Assembly (NCBI GenBank): GCA_022567775.1
Contig: JADFGH010000090.1
Location: 1-8,262 of the forward strand
Direction: 5' to 3'
Length of the DNA: 8,262 nucleotides
Source of the DNA: Pseudomonadota bacterium
GTDB taxonomy: Bacteria > Pseudomonadota > Gammaproteobacteria > Steroidobacterales > Woeseiaceae
Positions 1 to 4,130 of the stretch are shown here, one piece after another; the first letter of the stretch is position 1, and each line of letters opens with the position of its first letter. A program made the position numbers and the translations under genes. The notes beneath the pieces are model-generated. The model did no database searches, was not told the origin of the DNA, and was given only the letters and a program-made list of their open reading frames with translations.

Positions 1-298
1 TGGGCGGCAGCATGCCGGTCACCGAGAAGGCCGTATACTGGCCCGCGAGGTAATGGCTTGGGAGGTTGCAGATGAGCACGTAGCTGCCGCCCTCTAGGAT
101 CGCGCTCACAGTTTCCGTCTCCCCCTGGGCGAGGTCCTGGCTGGATGCGACGACGTCCACTTGGCTTTCGTCGACCATGTTCGTTTTGCCGTCCACCGGC
201 AGCGCGTTGGGCGCCCGGTCGGTGCGAATGACGCGGAGGTTGTGGGGGAGCCCCGCGCCATCATTGCTTACCTCGAAATCGACGGCGCCGATATGAAT
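1..298 (-). CDS. Cupredoxin (type-1 copper) domain protein, truncated at its N-terminus and cut by the window edge
   Basis: Read on the minus strand, the frame gives a plastocyanin-like copper protein. A beta-strand motif GAVDFEVSNDG is followed by LPHNLRVIRTDRAPNALPV, an acidic/polar loop, then GGSYVLICNLPSHYLAGQY and TAFSVTG. Type-1 copper ligands are visible: His at 242-244, Cys at 68-70 and His at 53-55 (C-x4-H). The fourth, axial position five residues after that His is Gln (38-40), where this family normally has Met. Such proteins are exported electron carriers or copper-binding proteins. Homology begins abruptly near 290-298: the frame meets a TAA at 323-325, no start codon lies between, and no signal peptide is present. 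The frame is still open at base 1, so the C-terminus lies outside the window. The copper-domain call is firm; the substrate or partner is unknown. Confidence 0.8.
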   Translation of the reverse strand, partial: MHIGAVDFEVSNDGAGLPHNLRVIRTDRAPNALPVDGKTNMVDESQVDVVASSQDLAQGETETVSAILEGGSYVLICNLPSHYLAGQYTAFSVTGMLPP

Positions 299-305
299 AT
301 CGCGG
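285..305. other. Breakpoint between cupredoxin and GGT fragments
   Basis: Cupredoxin homology on the minus strand runs up to about 290-298 and GGT homology on the plus strand starts at about 293-299. Both genes lose their N-terminal parts at the same place. Hand-counted GC is about 65% for 1-290 and 53% for 291-470. I see no terminal inverted repeat, target-site duplication or integrase site at the join, so the sequence does not show the mechanism. Confidence 0.6.
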
Positions 306-472
306 TGGAACCTGGCCTTGATTTACCGGATACCGGGATATCGGTGACGAGGTACCCGGAGATCGGCATGTATTTTGGCGGTGTGGTCGCTGCACTGTAT
401 GACAATAAGAGTGGTTTCTCGGTGGCAGCCGATCCGCGACGCGAGGGCGGCACTTTCATTGCCGAAGGATGA
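293..472 (+). pseudogene. Gamma-glutamyltransferase, C-terminal fragment only
   Basis: The plus-strand frame ending at TGA 470-472 reads NIAVEPGLDLPDTG, then GMYFGGVVAALYDNKSGF, then SVAADPRREGG. The order VEPGL, then FGG-x-x-A, then G...AADPRR-x-G is the usual end of the small subunit of gamma-glutamyltransferase (GGT, Ntn-hydrolase acting on gamma-glutamyl peptides such as glutathione). Only about 60 of the roughly 550 residues are here; the catalytic Thr and everything upstream are missing. Codons upstream of about 293 in the same frame coincide with the oppositely oriented cupredoxin and show no GGT similarity, so GGT starts at the breakpoint. The stop codon overlaps the first ATG of pdxH (ATGA), so in the ancestral arrangement GGT and pdxH were probably co-transcribed. 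The fragment may be a pseudogene remnant, or the gene may be intact in the real genome if the junction is an assembly error. Confidence 0.6.
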
Positions 473-1242
473 TCGCACCGATCGGGTCTGCTAATCTGCC
501 GACCGCACAGGCCGAACCATCACCTCTCCAGGACATTACCATCGTGAGCGACGCAAAGTTGACAGATCGTCTGCCTGACGACCTGCCATCAGACCCGATG
601 CACTGGGCCGACGCATGGCTCAAAGAGGCGACGGCGGCAAAAGTACAGCGTAATCCCAACTCGATGACGATCGCATCGGTCGCAGCGGATTCACAGCCAT
701 CATCCAGAGTCGTTCTTTGCAAGGATTTTGTGCCAGATCCGGGATACCTGGTTTTCTATACCAACTATCGATCGCAGAAATCACTGGAATGGACTGTAAA
801 CCCGAGGGCCGCCGCGTTAATGCACTGGGACTCACTGGGGCGGCAGGTGCGTATCGAGGGGACGATCGTGCGCTCGCCCGAAGAGGAAAGCGACGCCTAT
901 TTCGCCAGCCGCGACTGGGGCAGCCAACTGGGCGCCTGGGGCAGTGATCAGAGTGAGACCATTGCGTCTCACGATGCGCTGGTCAGCCAGATCAGGCAGC
1001 GCGCCGCCAACCTTGGACTGACACTGGACCCGGACACGCAGACGCTCGCCGATGACAATATTCCGCTAATCGCGCGACCTGCGCACTGGGGTGGATTTCG
1101 ATTGTGGGCAACAGCGATAGAGCTTTGGATAGAGGGCAAGAATCGCGTTCACGACCGGGCCAGGTGGCAACGCGATATTGTGCGCACTTCCGCACATACG
1201 TTTTCCGTTACCCCGTGGACCGGGGTGCGATTGCAGCCCTGA
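469..1242 (+). CDS. pdxH: Pyridoxamine/pyridoxine 5'-phosphate oxidase family protein (PdxH-like)
   Basis: PdxH is an FMN-dependent cytosolic oxidase that converts pyridoxine or pyridoxamine 5'-phosphate to pyridoxal 5'-phosphate. The whole protein aligns by eye with E. coli PdxH. DDLPSDP matches RDLPADP, and SRVVLCK (residues 79-85) matches the FMN-contacting R-x-V-L-L-K. FYTNYRSQK (96-104) matches FYTNLGSRK, RQVRIEG and SQLGAW are present, and RVHDR (226-230) carries the substrate-contacting Arg and His. The C-terminus RLQP matches RLAP. ATG 469 overlaps the GGT stop and gives 257 residues. GTG at 544, 10 bases after an AGGA, gives 232 residues starting with SDAKLTD, closer to the 218 of E. 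coli. The extra 25 residues before it are Ala/Pro-rich and unlike the family, so 544 may be the true start. The gene lies 8 bases before the CPXCG gene. Confidence 0.9.
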   Translation: MIAPIGSANLPTAQAEPSPLQDITIVSDAKLTDRLPDDLPSDPMHWADAWLKEATAAKVQRNPNSMTIASVAADSQPSSRVVLCKDFVPDPGYLVFYTNYRSQKSLEWTVNPRAAALMHWDSLGRQVRIEGTIVRSPEEESDAYFASRDWGSQLGAWGSDQSETIASHDALVSQIRQRAANLGLTLDPDTQTLADDNIPLIARPAHWGGFRLWATAIELWIEGKNRVHDRARWQRDIVRTSAHTFSVTPWTGVRLQP

Positions 1243-1250
1243 TCTTACCC

Positions 1251-1442
1251 ATGAACTCCGCCATCGTGGAAAGCAGGGTACGTTGCCCGTTCTGTGGGGA
1301 ACGCATCAGCGTATTGCTCGATCTTAGTGGCGGCGGCCAGTCATATGTTGAGGACTGCCAGGTTTGTTGCCAGCCGATGCAATTAAGTTTCGACGTCAAT
1401 GATGGTGATTTCACGAATCTGCAGGTGGCTTGTGCCGTTTAA
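1251..1442 (+). CDS. CPXCG motif-containing cysteine-rich protein
   Basis: This 63-residue protein has two cysteine pairs: VRCPFCGE near the N-terminus and EDCQVCCQP about 27 residues later. The arrangement CPxCG, a short beta-rich linker with acidic residues (SYVEDC), then CxxCC-x-P matches the CPXCG cysteine-rich family (Pfam Cys_rich_CPXG). Members are presumed to be small zinc-ribbon proteins of unknown function in proteobacteria. The ATG is 8 bases after the pdxH stop with no clear Shine-Dalgarno sequence, so translation is probably coupled to pdxH. Its last 44 bases overlap the next reading frame if that gene starts at 1399, or 11 bases if it starts at GTG 1432. Confidence 0.85.
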   Translation: MNSAIVESRVRCPFCGERISVLLDLSGGGQSYVEDCQVCCQPMQLSFDVNDGDFTNLQVACAV

Positions 1443-3408
1443 ACAATTAACGGGCTTGCTCTGCATCCTGTTGCTGATCAGGTCAGCGTGTGCGGACGTC
1501 ATTGTCACGCAGGGAGCCGACTTCAGCGCGGACGTATTTCCGGGCGATGGCCGGGTCGTAATGGATCTCCTGGGAAAAATCTGGGTGCTGCCGGCAAGCG
1601 GTGGGCAGGCGCGGATAATGACGGACGGCCTGTTGCCGGCACACCGGCCCCGATGGTCACCGGATGGGTCGAAGATCCTGTACCAGACAAGCTCACCGGG
1701 TACAGCGTCTTTATGGCTGCTGGATGTCGAATCATCCGCAGCATCCAGGATTGGCAGTGAATCTTTTTTTGTGCAACACGCATCATGGCATCCGGATGGT
1801 GAACGCATCATTTTCTCCTCGCAACGCGGAGACACCGGGCTCGATATCTGGGAAACCGACTTGCCGACAGGATTGAGCTGGAGAGTCAGCAGTCATCCGG
1901 GCGACGAGATGGAACCCGTTTGGTCGAACAACGGCAGACACCTGGCCTACATCAGGAAAAACGATGACCAATACATGCTGGTCCTGCGACGGCACGGTCA
2001 GGCAGAGGTCGACCTGTTGGTCTCGGATCAGCCATTGTCGTCACTGTCCTGGAGACCCGACGGAAGTTTACTGACGATCCTCAGGCAGGACGGCGACACA
2101 CGGTCGCTCAACATGGTCATTCTTTCCGACCCGCCGCTGCTACGGCAATTTGTCGCGGGCGAGGATTTCTTTACCTCGCCGGTCAGCTGGCGAAACCGGC
2201 AGCAAATGCTGTACACGGCAGATGGCTTCATCAAGACACGCGACTTCGGCGACCTGCGTTCCAGGCAGCTACCTTTCAGAGCCACGGTGGAAGAACCGCA
2301 GACACGGCCAAAAACAGTCATTGCCAGGCGAGAACTCGAAATCATCGATCCGCCGGCTGATCGCCTGGTGATTCGCGGTGCCAGGCTGTTTGACGGCATC
2401 TGGAATCGTTATCGCAATCACATGGATGTCCTGATCGACGGCGGCCGAATTGCTGCCGTTGAAGCAAGACGGGACTGGCAGGATGCAACGGTACTGGATC
2501 TCGGCAACGTCACGATCCTGCCCGGCTTTATCGACACCTGGTCGGCCATGCCTGCCGGGCCCGTGCAACAAGCGGGCCCACGCATGCTCGCCTATGGCGT
2601 CACTACGATCGTGACCGACGACCCAGCTCACGACGGGAATTTGTGGGAAGGCGAGCAGAGCCCGGGGCCGAGGGTTCTGGCAGCAGGCGATATCGGCACC
2701 GCGAGACAAGAAGCCGGTGAGAGGCCCTATTTTTTTGTCAAAGTAGCGGCCGGACAGGCTGACGATCGCGCGACGCGGGAAGCGGTACAAAACTGGCAGG
2801 CCCGTGGCGTTCCGGTGCTTGCGGAAAACTGGAATACCGGACTGGGAATCGGCGCTGACCTGCTCGCGGGCGCCGGCTCGCTGTCAGGCTCGCCAGTCGG
2901 TGGCCAATACCAGGACCTGCAGGTGGCCGTCCGCCGGAATCCGGTCACCCTGATTTCCGGTCTCGCGGATGCCGCGACGCCGGGCATGTCCTCACTGCTT
3001 GGTTCGCGGCAGGCGCGCGAACTCGGGCAACGCGCATTACCAGGGCGGCGTTTTTCGTCCGTTCCCGGGGTGGCGGCGGTGGCCTCATCGATCGTACTGG
3101 GCAGCAAGCCAAATGGTCTGCCGCCGGGCCTCGCATTGCACGCCGAACTCCGGGCGCTCGCCGCGGCAGGCCTGCGTGGCGACCAGGTATTGCGGGCAAC
3201 AGGCAGTAACGCAGCCATGATCCTCGGACTCGACAATCAGATCGGCAGAATTACGCCCGGGGCTATGGCAGACCTGGTACTGGTCAATGGTGATCCGCTC
3301 GGCAATGCCGCGGACACCCTGTCCATCGTTGCAGTCGTCCGGAATGGCCGATTTTTCAGCCTGGTTGGACTCCTTGAGCGGGCGCAGGCCACCACTGGCG
3401 TCGAATAA
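1399..3408 (+). CDS. Exported TolB-like beta-propeller fused to an amidohydrolase-type domain that lacks metal ligands
   Basis: The 669-residue protein starts with a signal peptide (hydrophobic core LLCILLLI, probable cleavage after SACA). PD40/TolB-like propeller repeats follow, for example WSPDGS at 86, and further HPDGERIIF, EPVWSNNGRHLAYI and SWRPDGSLL. From about residue 325 the fold is that of the metal-dependent amidohydrolases: LVIRGARLFDG, VLIDGGRIAAVE, LPGFID, LAYGVTTIV, GPRVLAAGDIG, LRATGSNAAMILGL, IGRITPGAMADLVLVNGDPL. The catalytic metal site is not conserved. D-x-H-x-H is D379-T-W-S-A, the strand-5 His is AEN (475-477), and GTD is GSK (568-570). Only Lys448 could match a carboxylated Lys. 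It is probably a periplasmic binding or structural pseudoenzyme. Start alternatives are ATG 1399 or GTG 1432, the latter giving a more compact signal peptide. It is the last gene of the ggt-pdxH-CPXCG unit. Confidence 0.85.
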   Translation: MMVISRICRWLVPFKQLTGLLCILLLIRSACADVIVTQGADFSADVFPGDGRVVMDLLGKIWVLPASGGQARIMTDGLLPAHRPRWSPDGSKILYQTSSPGTASLWLLDVESSAASRIGSESFFVQHASWHPDGERIIFSSQRGDTGLDIWETDLPTGLSWRVSSHPGDEMEPVWSNNGRHLAYIRKNDDQYMLVLRRHGQAEVDLLVSDQPLSSLSWRPDGSLLTILRQDGDTRSLNMVILSDPPLLRQFVAGEDFFTSPVSWRNRQQMLYTADGFIKTRDFGDLRSRQLPFRATVEEPQTRPKTVIARRELEIIDPPADRLVIRGARLFDGIWNRYRNHMDVLIDGGRIAAVEARRDWQDATVLDLGNVTILPGFIDTWSAMPAGPVQQAGPRMLAYGVTTIVTDDPAHDGNLWEGEQSPGPRVLAAGDIGTARQEAGERPYFFVKVAAGQADDRATREAVQNWQARGVPVLAENWNTGLGIGADLLAGAGSLSGSPVGGQYQDLQVAVRRNPVTLISGLADAATPGMSSLLGSRQARELGQRALPGRRFSSVPGVAAVASSIVLGSKPNGLPPGLALHAELRALAAAGLRGDQVLRATGSNAAMILGLDNQIGRITPGAMADLVLVNGDPLGNAADTLSIVAVVRNGRFFSLVGLLERAQATTGVE

Positions 3409-3431
3409 TTTGACAACCCAGGGCGGCATGC

Positions 3432-3447
3432 GTCGGCAAACGCCGAC
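3432..3447. repeat. Small stem-loop after the amidohydrolase gene
   Basis: GTCGGC and GCCGAC form a perfect 6-bp stem around the loop AAAC, 24 bases after the stop codon. No T-run follows on either strand, so it is not a standard intrinsic terminator. It may still slow 3' decay or help end the upstream operon. Confidence 0.45.
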
Positions 3448-3512
3448 AAAACGTAAATTGAAGATAAAAACGGCCGGATGGCCGAATCTGCTGCGGTTGA
3501 CGAGCAATGACC

Positions 3513-3564
3513 GGTTGTAAAACATTAATATTTTCATATGGTTATAACGTGTTGTTTTACAACC
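3513..3564. promoter_or_regulatory. 12-bp perfect inverted repeat, operator-like
   Basis: GGTTGTAAAACA (3513-3524) and TGTTTTACAACC (3553-3564) are exact reverse complements separated by 28 AT-rich bases. The right arm itself contains the small dyad TTGT-TTT-ACAA. The centre lies about 168 bases upstream of the predicted +1 of the small RNA, a distance typical of enhancer sites for sigma-54 activators. No T-run follows the right arm, so a terminator is unlikely. The binding protein is unknown. Confidence 0.5.
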
Positions 3565-3617
3565 AAATTATGTGCAGGTGCAGCATTTCGTCGGGTTTTT
3601 TTACAAATCACCGCTCA

Positions 3618-3638
3618 CTGTTAATCCGCCATTAACAG
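3618..3638. promoter_or_regulatory. 8-bp inverted repeat, candidate upstream activating sequence
   Basis: CTGTTAAT and ATTAACAG are exact reverse complements around the 5-base spacer CCGCC. The centre is near -79 relative to the predicted sigma-54 start. This dyad size and distance are usual for a bacterial enhancer-binding protein dimer. A third copy of the half-site ATTAACAG occurs at 3843-3850, inside the transcribed part. Confidence 0.45.
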
Positions 3639-3672
3639 GATATCCGTTAAGCTGTTGAAATAATTTGTTTTG

Positions 3673-3702
3673 TTGACTGATGGCATGGGACTTGCTTTTA
3701 AT
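3673..3702 (+). promoter_or_regulatory. Sigma-70-like promoter overlapping the sigma-54 promoter
   Basis: TTGACT (3673-3678) and TTTAAT (3697-3702) each match the sigma-70 hexamers at 5 of 6 positions, with an 18-base spacer. The start would be near 3709, almost the same as for the sigma-54 promoter. Either promoter alone could drive the transcript, or the two holoenzymes could compete. In AT-rich DNA such matches arise easily, so this is weaker than the sigma-54 call. Confidence 0.4.
3681..3696 (+). promoter_or_regulatory. Sigma-54 (RpoN) promoter, -24/-12
   Basis: TGGCATGGGACTTGCT fits the sigma-54 consensus TGGCAYRNNNNTTGCW at every defined position, with the GG/GC elements at the required spacing. 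Taking G3683 as -24 and C3695 as -12 puts +1 near 3707. It lies in an AT-rich intergenic island, has dyads upstream that could bind an activator, and points toward a strong terminator 200 bases downstream. Expression would then need RpoN plus an AAA+ enhancer-binding activator. Confidence 0.8.
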
Positions 3703-3710
3703 ACCATGCC
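3682..3710. repeat. 7-bp inverted repeat spanning the promoter core and start site
   Basis: GGCATGG (3682-3688) and CCATGCC (3704-3710) are exact reverse complements. They cover the -24 element and the predicted transcription start. They could be a repressor operator, or chance since the left arm is constrained by the sigma-54 consensus. Confidence 0.35.
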
Positions 3711-3771
3711 CAAGCGAAGTGTAACTGGACTCGGCAACCACTAAACGATACAAACAGGATTTAGACGCCAG

Positions 3772-3798
3772 AAGAAAAATAAAAATAATAATAAGAAG
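3772..3798 (+). promoter_or_regulatory. A-A-N repeat, possible Hfq distal-face binding site
   Basis: Nine triplets in register read AAG AAA AAT AAA AAT AAT, then AAT AAG AAG. All satisfy the A-R-N rule for RNA bound by the distal face of Hfq. The tract sits in the middle of the candidate small RNA and appears single-stranded, since no U-rich partner lies nearby. Confidence 0.45.
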
Positions 3799-3879
3799 AT
3801 CCAGATCCAATACTAATAATTAAGTCTGTATCCGGTCACCGAATTAACAGTTACCTCTTTGATAATAAAAAGAGTCTTT

Positions 3880-3907
3880 AGCCCCGCCGTCAAACGCGGG
3901 GCTTTTT
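3880..3907 (+). terminator. Rho-independent terminator
   Basis: AGCCCCGC (3880-3887) and GCGGGGCT (3896-3903) form a perfect 8-bp GC-rich stem with the loop CGTCAAAC. The T-run 3903-3907 and ATT follow directly. This is a strong intrinsic terminator in the plus direction. It lies 470 bases beyond the amidohydrolase stop, so it more likely ends the transcript that starts at the 3681 promoter. Confidence 0.9.
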
Positions 3908-3919
3908 ATTGCGAGTTGC

Positions 3920-3950
3920 AGGAGCGGCTTGTAGGAGCGGCCACGACAGG
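3920..3950. repeat. REP-like repeat fragment
   Basis: AGGAGCGGC occurs twice, at 3920-3928 and 3933-3941, and the second copy sits in TGTAGGAGCGGCCACGACAG. That string resembles the head and tail of REP elements of the type TGTAGGAGCGGC...GCCGCGACAG, common between genes in xanthomonads and related Gammaproteobacteria, with most of the stem-loop missing. It lies immediately after a terminator, a usual place for REPs. Confidence 0.35.
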
Positions 3951-4130
3951 TAATTAGAGGTACCCTTTAGCGCCAAACCGGGTTTCGGGCCAGGTAGACA
4001 TCCAGCATTTTCTCACGCGCGCCGACCGTGATTTCAGTTTGGCAGGATTTTCCCGAATTTTCGGCCTTCGAGTGTCCAGATCTATGTAGAATCCTGCATG
4101 GCGTTGAACCTCAATATGCAGAGTTGAAAA
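3951..4130 (+). promoter_or_regulatory. Upstream region of the TolB-like/TPR gene
   Basis: No gene is visible here. TAGAAT at 4087-4092 could be a -10 element, but no good -35 stands 16-18 bases upstream. AGAG near 4121-4124 is a weak Shine-Dalgarno about 7 bases before the ATG at 4131. The promoter of the downstream gene presumably lies here because the terminator at 3880-3907 separates it from upstream transcription. Confidence 0.3.

Larger units (their letters stand above)
3707..3907 (+). ncRNA. Candidate sigma-54-dependent small RNA, about 200 nt
   Basis: The stretch between the sigma-54 promoter and the intrinsic terminator holds no credible protein gene. The only ATG at its start (3706) opens 12 codons, and the predicted +1 cuts it. 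RNA features in order: an A-rich segment with nine consecutive A-A-N triplets (3772-3798), a tandem AGATCC pair (3797-3808), a hairpin CTCTTT/AAAGAG (3855-3860 with 3869-3874), then the terminator hairpin and U-run. GTAACTG (3721-3727) can pair with CAGTTAC (3848-3854), closing the molecule. ARN repeats plus a U-tailed terminator are the two hallmarks of Hfq-bound sRNAs. It does not resemble Qrr, the known sigma-54-driven sRNA family, as far as I can recall that sequence. Alternatives are a leader or attenuator for the gene at 4131, which is less likely because 220 bases separate it from the terminator, or a fossil promoter of a lost gene. Confidence 0.6.

Noticed and set aside
161..292. Upstream part of the plus-strand frame leading into GGT, including a PR dipeptide at 251-256
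   Set aside because: It is antisense to clear cupredoxin sequence (NDG...HNLRVIRTD). The spacing from PR to VEPG does not fit GGT, so this part is not coding.
268..459. Minus-strand frame next to the cupredoxin, considered as its N-terminus with a frameshift near 295
   Set aside because: The same bases on the plus strand match the GGT C-terminus and its DPRR-x-G motif, and the minus frame has no signal peptide. A breakpoint explains both losses better than a frameshift.
557..562. TTGACA hexamer inside the start of pdxH
   Set aside because: No acceptable -10 element lies 16-18 bases downstream, and the site is inside the coding region.
3595..3602. T-run at the end of the 3565-3602 stretch, considered as a terminator
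   Set aside because: No GC-rich hairpin directly precedes it.
3706..3744. 12-codon reading frame (MPKRSVTGLGNH) at the start of the sRNA
   Set aside because: The predicted transcription start falls within its ATG and no ribosome site can precede it.
3601..3810. Minus-strand 69-codon frame starting with a signal-peptide-like hydrophobic stretch
   Set aside because: The hydrophobic run comes from reading the A-A-N tract backwards as Ile/Phe/Leu codons. There is no Shine-Dalgarno sequence, the start is TTG, and the frame opposes the promoter and terminator.
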